Under the pieces are notes generated by a model. It was not told the origin of the DNA and did not search any database. It saw nothing but the letters and a program-made list of their open reading frames with translations. Source: an uncultured Rhizobiaceae bacterium (GTDB lineage Bacteria > Pseudomonadota > Alphaproteobacteria > Rhizobiales > Rhizobiaceae). From it: a stretch of 64,000 nucleotides of DNA. Positions 18,826 through 28,600 of the stretch are shown here, one piece after another. Numbering within the stretch: the first letter of the stretch is position 1; each line of letters begins with the position of its first letter. Where the stretch lies: the NCBI GenBank assembly GCA_958296345.1, contig CATQIJ010000001.1, positions 62,001-126,000 on the forward strand, given 5' to 3'. The position numbers and the translations under genes are program-made.

Positions 18826-19872
18826 GTTACGTCCAGTTTTTTACCACGATTTTTAAACCTTGTTGGTATACCTGACAATAAGGTATTCACATAACGCATG
18901 GATTGATGGTTTCCGTTTAAAGATACCCGGGGTAAGGCTGTCATATGATCTTTATGTTCTGGATATAACACACCATGGCGTGTCGTCGTGGCTGATTCAA
19001 AACCAAGCTCTTTAGCCAGTTCAAATTCTCTCGATGCAGCTACTTGAAAAAACCCATACGGATAGGCTAGATGCTTTGGCTCTACACCAATTTTACCAGT
19101 GATTATTTCATGGCTTTTGACAATTTCATGCTTCGCATCTTCAAGAGATAACTTTGAAAGCGCGTAATGATTAATTGTATGCGCGCCGATTGTACAAAGT
19201 GGGTCTTTAGAGATTGATACTACCTCTTCCCAATTCATCAAACTTTCACGAGCATAAGCTAAACTATCAAAACCATAGGCCTTGCATAGTTTCATAACGA
19301 TTTCACGTTGCTCATATTGGTCTGTTTCTAGAAGCAGGTTTTTCGATGAGGAATTTATATGCCGCATATTTTTTTGAAATAGCTGTGAGGTCAAACTCTT
19401 TTCGCCCAGTTGGTAAGGGTACAGAAATCTGTTTCTGTGCAGCGATGACAAGTTCTAAGTCTTCCCACCATAAGGGAGAGTTACTTTCTGTCATTCCTGG
19501 TGCAATATAAATGGTATAGGGAACTTGGTGTCTTCTAAAGACTGGCGCAGCGTTTATCAAATTATCACGATATCCATCGTCCAAGGTAATGCTCAAAAAT
19601 GGATTTGCACCCTTGTATTTTTCAGGGTTTTGCATTCGGTCGACAACTTCATCCATTGTAATGAAGTCATAATTATTAGTTTTTAGCCTTAAAATCATCC
19701 GATCCAAAAACTCTGGCGAAGTAGAAAGATGGTAATTTGGAGAAAAAGGCGTTCTTTTTACATTCTGCACACGATGTAACATTAAGACAGAACCGATACC
19801 CCCCATATGAGGCATCAAGAGCGCTTGAACGCCTGTAAAATATAATGAATTCAGTATAATTTTACGCCACAT
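18822..19872 (-). pseudogene. Polysaccharide deacetylase of the EPS locus, one frameshift
   Basis: Two frames give about 350 residues of a NodB-fold carbohydrate esterase. Motif 1 is SITLDDGYRDNL, motif 2 HTINHYALSKLS, and a later block is LAYPYGFF. The family removes N-acetyl groups from GlcNAc-type polymers using a metal held by Asp-His-His. The break lies at T5 19339-19343; one more base restores IEKNLLLETDQYEQREIV. A signal peptide is not clear. It is divergent from the FemAB-like gene and belongs to the 18.8-28.5 kb polysaccharide locus, where it could play the part HfsH plays for the Caulobacter holdfast (inference). Confidence 0.82.
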
Positions 19873-19992
19873 ATAAAACGATCAACTTCTAATATTTGTT
19901 ATTTATTTAGTGCTTCTTCACCAAATAGCACACAACTTGTTTAGAAATTGTTGCTATATAAACTTTGAGTAACCCTTTTTGGGAATAGGAGA

Positions 19993-21195
19993 ATGACTAC
20001 AGTGAAAAAAAATGCAGACATCAACTCTAAAGAGGAAGATGTTATTGGGTACATAGGTGACTATTGTATTCAGTGCATTAATACGCCTGAAGCTATTGAG
20101 ACCGAATGGAAAGAGCTTCAAAAAGCGAATACTGCGGGCATTTATCAAAATTATGACTGGGTACGAATTGCGTGTAAGACGCTTGAAAAAAGCAACCAAA
20201 TTTACATCGTAACTGCCCGCGACAAAAACGGGCTGCAGTTTATTTTACCATTGGTATTAGAAGGTTCTTTTTTTAAAACTCTGCGATGGATTGGTAATAC
20301 ACATGCAAATGTCTGTAGTGGTTTGTTCACAGAAGCATTTTTAAAAACGGCTAGCAAGCCTTTGATGACAAGCGTTTTTAAAGTTATTGCTCAGTCCATT
20401 AAGAGCATAGCACAATCAAAACTTATTAATCAGCCTTCGACCTTAAAGTCATTTACAAATCCTATGATGCATTTGCCTCAACAAAATTCCATTAATAATA
20501 TGTATGATATGGATTTGAGAGATGGTCTTGATGTTATTCTTGATCAAGGTAACGGCAAGAAAAAACGCAAACTTTGGCGCAAGCAAAACCGTCTAGCAGA
20601 AAGCATGGGCGGTTACGAACTTGTTATACCGGAAACCAAAGAAGCAATTTCTGAAGCGATTGAAGAGCTTTTGATACTAAAAGCCAAACGTCTTAAAAGC
20701 TTAGGTATACCAGATATCTTCGCCGACCAAAACACTATGGATTTCCTAAATGAATTGGCAACGTTTCCACCACTCGAAGACGGTCATTTACTACAAATAT
20801 TTCAACTTAAAATCGCAGGCAAAACGCGTGCAATGTATGTTTATGGTATCAGTGGGAAATATTGTCAGGCTTATGTAAACGCTGTTGAGTATGATGAGTT
20901 TTCCGAGCATAGCCCAGGCGAAATGGTCTTATATGCATTGGTAGATCACTTATGCGAAAAAGAATATGAAAGATTAGATTTAGGCGTTGGCGATGAGAGA
21001 TACAAAGTCTCTTGGTGTCCTGGAAAACATCAATTATTTGATACAACTCAACCGTTATCTGCTTACGCAGTTCCATTTGTTGCTTGGGTACGAATGAAGA
21101 ATGCACTAAAGCGTTATATTCGAAATAATCCAAGTATTTGGTTGAGGTTAAAGAAATTCAGGAAAGCCAAAGCTTCCCTGTTTCCAATTAAATAA
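19993..21195 (+). CDS. FemAB/CelD-like GNAT acyltransferase of the EPS locus
   Basis: A 400-residue protein of the BioF2-like/FemAB GNAT type (Acetyltransf_6). The N-terminal part has AGIYQNYDWVRIACKTLEKS, and the C-terminal half has LLQIFQLKIAGKTRAMYVYG and ERLDLGVGDERYKVSWCPGK, the usual GNAT signature of this group. Such proteins sit in exopolysaccharide loci and acylate sugar units in the cytoplasm; HfsK of Caulobacter is one. The divergent spacing from the deacetylase is 120 bases. It converges on the Wzc gene with 40 bases between, which include a weak AT-rich hairpin. Confidence 0.8.
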   Translation: MTTVKKNADINSKEEDVIGYIGDYCIQCINTPEAIETEWKELQKANTAGIYQNYDWVRIACKTLEKSNQIYIVTARDKNGLQFILPLVLEGSFFKTLRWIGNTHANVCSGLFTEAFLKTASKPLMTSVFKVIAQSIKSIAQSKLINQPSTLKSFTNPMMHLPQQNSINNMYDMDLRDGLDVILDQGNGKKKRKLWRKQNRLAESMGGYELVIPETKEAISEAIEELLILKAKRLKSLGIPDIFADQNTMDFLNELATFPPLEDGHLLQIFQLKIAGKTRAMYVYGISGKYCQAYVNAVEYDEFSEHSPGEMVLYALVDHLCEKEYERLDLGVGDERYKVSWCPGKHQLFDTTQPLSAYAVPFVAWVRMKNALKRYIRNNPSIWLRLKKFRKAKASLFPIK

Positions 21196-21235
21196 TACAA
21201 AATACTATTTTGCAAAAAACCAGATAACTTTAAAC

Positions 21236-23533
21236 TTAAGCAGGCTCAGGTGCTTTATTTCTTTTTTGATCAACATCATCAGGAATAATATGTAAAATGT
21301 CTTTGAAACCATCAGCTTTCAATTCGTCTTCAAGATTTTTACAATCATCTAGACGAGCACCAATACCACTGATAATCACAACTGAATCATCAGTTGCTAC
21401 AAGATTAATACCTTCAAGATCAGCACCACCGCAATCAACAATACAATAATCATAAGACATTGCGATAGCATCAATAATGTCAGACATCGTTTGCATGTCT
21501 TGTGCAGGACCGCCATGAAACAATGTACCTGATGGCACAACATGAACGCCTGACATTTGATCTCTATAAATAATGTTACTTACAGAAACGGCACCAGAAA
21601 CAAGATTGAAAATACCAGGCAATTCATTTCCACCAAGCATTTCATCTGCGGTTGCACCACCGCCACTTAAGTCAATTATGACCACTCCATTTTCGCCGCC
21701 ACGATCCATTTGGCGCGCTAATATCCATGCGGTTTTTGAACCTCTATCCCCGCCTGGCGAAGCGACAACAATACGCCCCTCACCTAAATCTTGAAATACA
21801 CTAGCTGCATATCTGACAGCAATTGCATTAAATTCTGTTTTAGAAGATTGCTTTGGAGCGGGAGCAGATTCTTGAGGCTGCATTTTTAAGGGGCCAGCAG
21901 TTTGTTTTAATTCAACATTGGCTTGTTGGTATTCAGCCTGTCTTGAATTTGATTTTCCAGTGATAATTTGTTCCAGCTGTGCAAACGGATTTGCTCTTGT
22001 TGGCTTTTCTTCAACCTCAACTTGCTCAGGAGCTTGCGCTAAGGTTGCGTTTTCTTCCTCAACATTTAGTGATGCACCATCTAAGTGAATGTCATCTTCT
22101 GCACGCACCTGTTTTGGTGCTCGCGTATTACCTATACTTGAGATTAACGTAATCGCTAATACGCCTAGAATACTTAATATTAAAGCAGCGACTGCACCGG
22201 CAATTGTGAACGGTATTACTTTTGGAAAGTATGGCTCAGAGGGCATGGAGCGTGATGGATAAATTTCTGCATCGATCGGTGTAAAGTTAGAACGGCTCAA
22301 AGCTTCAAGATTTCTTTTTTCATATTCGCTTAAAAGTTCGCGATAAGAATCTGCTTTACGCACAAGGGCATCAAGCCTTACTTCTTCTTTATTCACGCGC
22401 GTAACTTCATCTTTTAAGCGACCAATCTCTTTTGCAAGATCAGCTTCGGTTTCACGTGTTAAATTTACATTATTCTCTAAGCTCTTAAGAATGTTATTTG
22501 CCGCCCCTCTAATTTGACGCTCAAAATCATTCAGTTGAGAATTTAGTGACTTAAGCCTTGGGTGATTTGGTAGTAGAGTGGTTGAAAGATCAGAAATTTG
22601 AGACCTAATTTCAGCCTCTCTTTCTCTTAGTCTTTGAATAAGAGGCGACGCAATCACTTCTGGAATCGCGTCTAATGAAGCACCGCTTTTTAAGGCTGCT
22701 CTAATAGATGATACTTTTGCTTGTGCTGATGAACGCTGAGCACGCAGTCTTGATAACTCAGTAGATATTTCTGAAAGTTGCTGTGTTGCCAAAGATTGGT
22801 TTGATCCACCGCTACGCAAAATGTCCTCTTTTGCTCTAAAGGCTGCAACTTCTGCTTCAGCTTCTTCAAGCTTTTGGCGGTATTCATTTACAACAGGATT
22901 AAGCCAAACTTTGGCGTCCTTTGTCAGTTTCTTCTTCTTGTCTTCTTGAATTTTCACATACTCTTGCGCAATACGATTTGGTACTTCTAAGGCCGTATTT
23001 GGATTTGTTGACCAAAATTCAATTACAATCGCTCGGGATTTTTCAATTGGATATACAGTCAATCTTTTCTTAAATTTATCTAAAGCAGCAGATTGTGAAG
23101 AGCTAATTGCATTATCGTTTGGCTCAAACGCAGGCTTGTCTTCGCCAGCAAATAAGTCGCCTATGGCATCAAAAAATCCAGACTCATTAAATTCATTCGA
23201 ATTCTCTAGATCAAGTTGTGCAATAATCTCTAATGCAATTTTATCTGAACTGATAACCTCAACTTGGCTTCGGATAGCTTCTTCATCAAACTGGTTATTT
23301 GTCTGTTGGCCGCCATTATCATTTATCGTGCGATTAAACGAATTATCTTTGTTCTCAATGATAATACGAGCGTTAGAATCATAACGCGGCGGGATTGCTG
23401 ATAAGAACAGGAATAACCCTACAGATGTTAGGATTGTAATTAATAAAACAAGCCACCAACGACGCTTTAACGCAGCAAACAAACCAATGACATCGATATC
23501 ATCGTCTTGCGTTAATACATTGTGGTCTGACAT
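21236..23533 (-). CDS. Wzc-like polysaccharide co-polymerase with degenerate C-terminal kinase-like domain
   Basis: A 765-residue protein. It begins with a cytoplasmic tail, a first helix (RRWWLVLLITILTSVGLFLF), a long periplasmic Wzz/GNVR coiled-coil region (about 60-430), and a second helix (FTIAGAVAALILSILGVLAI). The cytoplasmic C-terminal domain (about 590-750) resembles BY-kinases, with Walker-A'-like VVIIDLSGG and Walker-B-like YCIVDCGGAD. The Walker A position reads ASPGGDRGSKTAW instead of a clean GxxGxGK[ST], and there is no Tyr-rich tail, so kinase activity is doubtful. Its role is chain-length control and coupling to the outer-membrane exporter. Divergent from the Wza gene by 244 bases. 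Confidence 0.85.
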   Translation of the reverse strand: MSDHNVLTQDDDIDVIGLFAALKRRWWLVLLITILTSVGLFLFLSAIPPRYDSNARIIIENKDNSFNRTINDNGGQQTNNQFDEEAIRSQVEVISSDKIALEIIAQLDLENSNEFNESGFFDAIGDLFAGEDKPAFEPNDNAISSSQSAALDKFKKRLTVYPIEKSRAIVIEFWSTNPNTALEVPNRIAQEYVKIQEDKKKKLTKDAKVWLNPVVNEYRQKLEEAEAEVAAFRAKEDILRSGGSNQSLATQQLSEISTELSRLRAQRSSAQAKVSSIRAALKSGASLDAIPEVIASPLIQRLREREAEIRSQISDLSTTLLPNHPRLKSLNSQLNDFERQIRGAANNILKSLENNVNLTRETEADLAKEIGRLKDEVTRVNKEEVRLDALVRKADSYRELLSEYEKRNLEALSRSNFTPIDAEIYPSRSMPSEPYFPKVIPFTIAGAVAALILSILGVLAITLISSIGNTRAPKQVRAEDDIHLDGASLNVEEENATLAQAPEQVEVEEKPTRANPFAQLEQIITGKSNSRQAEYQQANVELKQTAGPLKMQPQESAPAPKQSSKTEFNAIAVRYAASVFQDLGEGRIVVASPGGDRGSKTAWILARQMDRGGENGVVIIDLSGGGATADEMLGGNELPGIFNLVSGAVSVSNIIYRDQMSGVHVVPSGTLFHGGPAQDMQTMSDIIDAIAMSYDYCIVDCGGADLEGINLVATDDSVVIISGIGARLDDCKNLEDELKADGFKDILHIIPDDVDQKRNKAPEPA

Positions 23534-23777
23534 TTAACTACTCCGAAAAAACTCGAGCGCTCATACAAATACATTCATGCCCGAAAAACACAGGCAACAT
23601 ATGACCAGACAATGAACGAACATGGTAACCAAGGAGTTAAGAAAATAGCTTTTGAACGTAAAAAATGAGGTTTTTCAAAGAACTTCTTACAATTGCTTTA
23701 CCGCCTATTAACCATAACAGATGTTTAATAGAGCAACTTAAAACTAATAGAAAATTTCCATCCAAGGAATAAATACT

Positions 23778-24356
23778 ATGTATCGCGTCAATTCCAAGTA
23801 CCTTTGGAAAGCCTTCGTCATCTCTTTGATAGCGTTGATTGTTTCTGCCTGCGCCTCTTATAAGCCTCTTAATCCAGCTTTCCATAAAGCTTTGTCCGAG
23901 CCTTATAGACTAGATTCTGGCGATGTTTTACGCGTTACTGTTTTTGGGCAAACTGAACTGACCAACACATACTCTGTTGATAAAGCAGGTCATTTGTCCT
24001 TCCCTCTGATTGGTTCAATTGGTGCGCGCAGCGTTACGCCTAAGCAAATGGAAAGCCGTATTGCTAATGGTCTTAAGCGTGGGTTCTTACGTGATCCAGA
24101 TGTCTCTGTTGAAATAGCAACGTACAGACCCTTCTTTATTTTAGGTGAAGTAGGAACATCCGGCCAATATGTTTATGTCCCCGGCATGACGGTTCAAAAT
24201 GCAATTGCGATTGCAGGCGGATTTTCTGCACGTGCGGAACAAAGTGATGTTGATATTACTCGCAACATAAATGGCGAAATTATTACAGGCCGTGTCCCAG
24301 TTAGCGACCCGATCTTACCAGGCGATACGATCGCTATCAGAGAGCGTTTATTTTAA
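23778..24356 (+). CDS. Wza-like polysaccharide export lipoprotein
   Basis: A 192-residue lipoprotein: lipobox IVSACAS at about residues 23-29, then the polysaccharide export domain (YRLDSGDVLRVTVFGQTELT) and a SLBB-like region (GEVGTSGQYVYVPGMTVQNA). It forms the periplasmic/outer-membrane exit channel that pairs with Wzc. It is short, like the single-SLBB exporters of rhizobial and Caulobacter loci. It heads a plus-strand run with the glycosyltransferase 5 bases downstream. Confidence 0.9.
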   Translation: MYRVNSKYLWKAFVISLIALIVSACASYKPLNPAFHKALSEPYRLDSGDVLRVTVFGQTELTNTYSVDKAGHLSFPLIGSIGARSVTPKQMESRIANGLKRGFLRDPDVSVEIATYRPFFILGEVGTSGQYVYVPGMTVQNAIAIAGGFSARAEQSDVDITRNINGEIITGRVPVSDPILPGDTIAIRERLF

Positions 24357-24361
24357 TTAAA

Positions 24362-25471
24362 ATGTCTAACACTTTGAAAATCATACATTGTTTCCGCTCT
24401 CCAGTCGGAGGCATATTTAGGCACGTTCGCGATCTTATAACCAAACAAGCTGAAGCGGGTCATCAAGTTGGAATCATTTGCGATTCAACGACCGGTGGCG
24501 ACTATGAAGACAAGTTGTTTGAAAATATCCGCCCTCTCCTATCACTTGGCTTACATCGTATTCCAATGGCACGATCAATCGCACCAAAGGATTTTACCGC
24601 TCTTTTGAAAACTAGAAGTTTGATAAAGTCTCTTTCGCCAGATGTCGTTCATTCTCATAGTGCCAAGGGCGGTGTTTATGGACGTATGGGTGCTTGGCTG
24701 GCGAATAAAAACATCAAAACGTTTTATTGTCCGCATGGCGGAGCAATGCACTATGAGGCTGCTTCTATCAAAGGCAAAGTGTTTTTCTCAGCTGAACGCT
24801 TCTTAGAACGTATGACAACTAGCCTGATCTTCGTCAGCGATTATGAGCGCAATGCGTATCATGAAAAAGTTGGCTCACCACAATGCCCAGAGGCAATTGT
24901 CTATAACGGGATTTCACCAGAAGAATTCATTCCTGTTCCATTAAACAAAGATGCGAGTGATTTTCTCTATATTGGAATGAAAAGAGACCTTAAGGGCCCA
25001 GATATTTTTCTCGATGCCTTAAAAATTGCGCGTGATAAATCTGGCAAAGACCTTACAGCGTGGTTTGTAGGTGATGGACCTGATGAAGCAAAATATGATG
25101 CTCAAATTAAAAGACTGAAACTAGAAGCTTGCGTTAACGTAAGTAATGCAATGCCGGCGAGAGAGGCTTTTGCACTCGGTGATATTGTGGTTGTACCTTC
25201 GCGGGCAGAATCTTTACCCTATCTTGTACTTGAGGCACTTGCTGCACAAAAACCAATGGTTGCCGTTGATGTGGGCGGCATTCCAGAAATCTTTGGTTCC
25301 GAGAAACATCGCCTTGTTCCAACTGAAGACCCAGATGCTATGGCCATGGAAATGCTAGAGCTTCTTGAAAACGATGAGCGCCACTCTCAAGCTATTGAAA
25401 TAGCTAATGTTTTACAAAAGAGCTTCTCACTTCACGCCATGTCTGCAAGTGTTGAAAAGCTTTATATCTAA
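24362..25471 (+). CDS. Glycosyltransferase family 4
   Basis: A 369-residue GT-B glycosyltransferase. The N-terminal domain starts KIIHCFRSPVGGIFRHVRDL. The C-terminal donor-binding domain has VVPSRAESLPYLVLEALAAQ, the ExxxxxxxE signature of GT4 with its usual family variation. It is cytoplasmic and adds a sugar from a nucleotide donor to the lipid-linked repeat unit; donor and acceptor are unknown. It is intact and lies directly after the exporter gene. Confidence 0.9.
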   Translation: MSNTLKIIHCFRSPVGGIFRHVRDLITKQAEAGHQVGIICDSTTGGDYEDKLFENIRPLLSLGLHRIPMARSIAPKDFTALLKTRSLIKSLSPDVVHSHSAKGGVYGRMGAWLANKNIKTFYCPHGGAMHYEAASIKGKVFFSAERFLERMTTSLIFVSDYERNAYHEKVGSPQCPEAIVYNGISPEEFIPVPLNKDASDFLYIGMKRDLKGPDIFLDALKIARDKSGKDLTAWFVGDGPDEAKYDAQIKRLKLEACVNVSNAMPAREAFALGDIVVVPSRAESLPYLVLEALAAQKPMVAVDVGGIPEIFGSEKHRLVPTEDPDAMAMEMLELLENDERHSQAIEIANVLQKSFSLHAMSASVEKLYI

Positions 25472-25628
25472 ACAACACCCTAAACTTCTGATTAAGATTC
25501 AGCGCTACTCATTAACCTGCTGTTATACATAACTAAAGTCTCTTCGATTTCTCCGCTTTGTTAAGCATTCTTATTAGGGTTTTTTACTCTATAAGTTCCC
25601 CTGGGTAATACAACGGACAGAGTGGACA

Positions 25629-27178
25629 GTGAAAACACTAGCAAAAGACATAGGCAATGGTTTCTCTCGCGAAGCGATGAAAAAAGCAGTTGCACAAGAA
25701 GAAATCTCAAAAGAACGTTCAGTTGAACTGAATGATTTGGCAACTCAGGTAGCTGAACAGTTTTCGGCTAAATCTATTTCACCGTTTCTAATTTCAGGAT
25801 CCATGCGCTTAATGGATTTTCTAGCCTTGTCGATGGTTGCTCTTGTAACCTTGATATTTCATCTTGTTCCTGTTCTGGAAATGAGTAATTGGCATCTTGC
25901 CTCTTCATTTTTGGGTGCTGTAATTACAACTGGTTTTATTCAAGGTTTAGATGGTTACCTAACAACTACTCTTAGGCAGTTTAGTGCTTCATTTTTCAAA
26001 AGTCTGATCGCTTTTACTATGGCTTTTGTTGTCACCATAATGGTGATGTTCCTTACACAAGTTCTTTCAGGAAAGATGATATATTGGATTGGCATGTGGT
26101 TTGGTTACGGTGTTGTGTATTTAGGTATTTCACGAGCGATCATGGGTTCTATTGTCACTAAATTGATGAATGATGGTCGTCTAGAGCGCCGTGCAATTAT
26201 TATTGGTGGTGGACAATCTGCATCTGAGCTCATTCATGCGATGGAAGCAAATGCCAATTCTGATATCCGAATTTGTGGTATTTTTGATGACCGCACAGAT
26301 GATCGCTCTCCTAACATTGTAGCGGCTATCCTAAGCTTGGTAATGTTGCAGAACTCGTCGAATTTACACGCAAAGCTCGTATCAACATGTTGATCGTATC
26401 TATTCCATTAAGTGCAGAAAAACGCGTGTTACAGTTGCTTAAACGTCTTTGGATGTTGCCTGTTGATATTCGTTTATCAGCACACACAAATAAACTTTTC
26501 TTCCGTCAGCGCACTTACAGTTATGAAGGTACAGTGCCGCTTGTGGATGTGTTTGAAAAGCCAATTGCCGACTGGGACTCAGTCATGAAACGCACATTTG
26601 ATGTTGTATTTGCAGCACTAGCAATCATTGCGCTTAGCCCAATTATGATTATTGCTGCTATCGCAGTAAAACTCGATAGCAAAGGCCCTATCATCTTCAA
26701 ACAAAAGCGCGAAGGCTTTAACACCGAAGAGATTGAGATTTTTAAGTTCCGCTCACTTTACACTGATCAAGGTGATAAAAGTGGTGTGAATGTTGTGACT
26801 AAGGGTGATAACCGCGTTACTAAGGTTGGTCGTTTTATTCGCAAAACATCAATTGATGAGCTACCGCAATTGTTCAATGTATTGCTTGGTTCACTCTCGC
26901 TGGTTGGCCCTCGCCCTCACGTTGCGAATGCACAAACAGATAACAAGCTTTGGACAGAGGTTGTTGATAGCTACATTGCTAGACATAAAGTTAAGCCAGG
27001 CGTTACTACAGGTTGGGCACAGATAAATGGCTGGCGCGGTGAAGTTGATCAAGAAGATAAGCTTAAAGGCCGTATTGAACACGATATTTATTACATCGAA
27101 AACTGGTCGTTGCTGTTTGATCTCTACATTCTGGCGATTACACCATTAAAGCTGATCAATACTGAAAACGCTTACTAG
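25629..27178 (+). pseudogene. Polyprenyl-phosphate hexose-1-phosphate transferase (WcaJ/HfsE type), one frameshift
   Basis: Two frames make about 515 residues. The first half has an N-terminal cytoplasmic segment, four helices and a Rossmann-like domain (RRAIIIGGGQSASELIHAME). The second half has the catalytic bacterial sugar transferase domain: MKRTFDVVFAALAIIALSPI, FKQKREGFNTEEIEIFKFRS, then IDELPQLFNVLLGSLSLVGP. It starts repeat-unit assembly by putting hexose-1-phosphate on undecaprenyl phosphate. The break is at GG 26324-26325, where one more G restores GYPKLGNVAELVEF. The start, GTG at 25629, is not certain. Confidence 0.87.
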
Positions 27179-27186
27179 GAAATGTG

Positions 27187-28485
27187 ATGAGTGCTGAAAG
27201 CCTCACTATAGGCCCTAACCCAAAATCAATTGGCGGCGTAAAAATTGCCAGTATAATAAATTTCTTCATTGGGTTGGCAATTTTTACGGGTGGTTTCGTA
27301 ACCTTCGAACCTGCACCCTATGAATTGGTCCTGGCTGCTTTCCTAGGTGTGTCCCTTTTATTTGGCTTACGCATACCAGTGGGTGTTTTGCCAATATTAA
27401 TTCCCGTTTGTACTTTCACTCTCGGCGGCATTATCTCTTCTTTTCAAATTGAAGAATACTCGCGCGGCATGATTTACAATGCAGTGACGTTGTTTCTTGG
27501 GGTTACATCTGTTTTCTTCGCGATCTTAATCTCACAAGAAATGGGTCGTTTGCGCCTAATTTTTAGGATTTATGTAATTGCAGCTGCATGTACTTCTGTG
27601 CTTGGGATCCTTGGGTATTTTGGGTTATCTGGATTTGAAATATTTACGCGTTATGGTCGTGCGCAAGGTGCGTTTGCAGATCCAAACGTATTCGCCCCCT
27701 TCTTAATCGCCCCTATTCTTTATTTAATTTATGGCATCATGAATCGCTCGGTTACGATGCTCCCGATACGAGCAGGTTTTTTATCTGTTATTATGCTGGG
27801 AGAGCTTTTAGCGTTTTCACGCGGTGGTTGGGGTGTGACAACAATTACAGCCTTAATGTTTTATTGCCTCTTATTGCTCAACGAGCCAAAATCTCAAGTT
27901 AGAGCCAAGTACATTCTTATGGGGGTTGCAGGACTTGGTACGCTAATTGTTGCTATTATTGCCGCGCTACAAATTGATGCGATTGCTGATATTTTTGTCC
28001 AACGTGCACAAGTGGTACAAAACTATGATGGTGCACGCTTGGGTAGGTTTGCGCGACACGCAATCGGGTTTGAATTAGCACTTAGCAAACCATGGGGAAT
28101 TGGAAACCTTGAGTTTGGTTTTCTATATGGTGAGGATGAGCATAATGTCTATCTTCGTAGCTTAATGTCATATGGCTGGATTGGGTTCGTCTCATGGATG
28201 ACAATCATTTTATGGCCGCTAATTGTTGGCTTTAAAATGCTATTTCAAAACCGTCCATGGCAGGTCTATTTCCAGATTTGTTACGTAGTTTTCTTGGGCC
28301 ACTTAATGCTTGCCTGGGTTATCGATATTGACCACTGGCGTCATGTGTATCTACTCTTGGGCATGATGTGGGGTTGTATCTTGCTTGAAAAGAAACATCA
28401 AAAAGCAAAGAACCTGGCACGCAGACATGCAGTTCAATCAAAGCCAACTCGTAACTTTAATGATGAAATGGTTCCTGCTGAATAG
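27187..28485 (+). CDS. O-antigen ligase/Wzy-like polysaccharide polymerase
   Basis: A polytopic membrane protein of about 432 residues with roughly ten to twelve helices and a large loop near the C-terminus. QGAFADPNVFAPFLIAPILY and ELLAFSRGGWGVTTI are characteristic of the O-antigen ligase/Wzy superfamily (Wzy_C), which polymerise or ligate lipid-linked repeat units on the periplasmic side. Position in the locus argues for polymerase. The GTG three bases upstream is an alternative start. It is the last gene of the polysaccharide run. Confidence 0.85.
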   Translation: MSAESLTIGPNPKSIGGVKIASIINFFIGLAIFTGGFVTFEPAPYELVLAAFLGVSLLFGLRIPVGVLPILIPVCTFTLGGIISSFQIEEYSRGMIYNAVTLFLGVTSVFFAILISQEMGRLRLIFRIYVIAAACTSVLGILGYFGLSGFEIFTRYGRAQGAFADPNVFAPFLIAPILYLIYGIMNRSVTMLPIRAGFLSVIMLGELLAFSRGGWGVTTITALMFYCLLLLNEPKSQVRAKYILMGVAGLGTLIVAIIAALQIDAIADIFVQRAQVVQNYDGARLGRFARHAIGFELALSKPWGIGNLEFGFLYGEDEHNVYLRSLMSYGWIGFVSWMTIILWPLIVGFKMLFQNRPWQVYFQICYVVFLGHLMLAWVIDIDHWRHVYLLLGMMWGCILLEKKHQKAKNLARRHAVQSKPTRNFNDEMVPAE

Positions 28486-28600
28486 TCACGCTTTTGCAAA
28501 CCATGAAAGGTTGCTGCTCGACCCGTAGCAGGCATGTTAATTTAGATTACGCACGACAGCAATGCGAACTAAGTGTGAATTCGTTGCAGGTGCTTCTATG

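Noticed and set aside
21193-21215. AT-rich palindrome between the FemAB-like and Wzc genes as a terminator
   Set aside because: The arms are only A/T with one C/G pair and would be too weak; kept as a remark only.
23637-23885. 82-codon minus-strand frame overlapping the Wza start
   Set aside because: It covers the divergent promoter and the start of the lipoprotein gene and has no ribosome site or motif.
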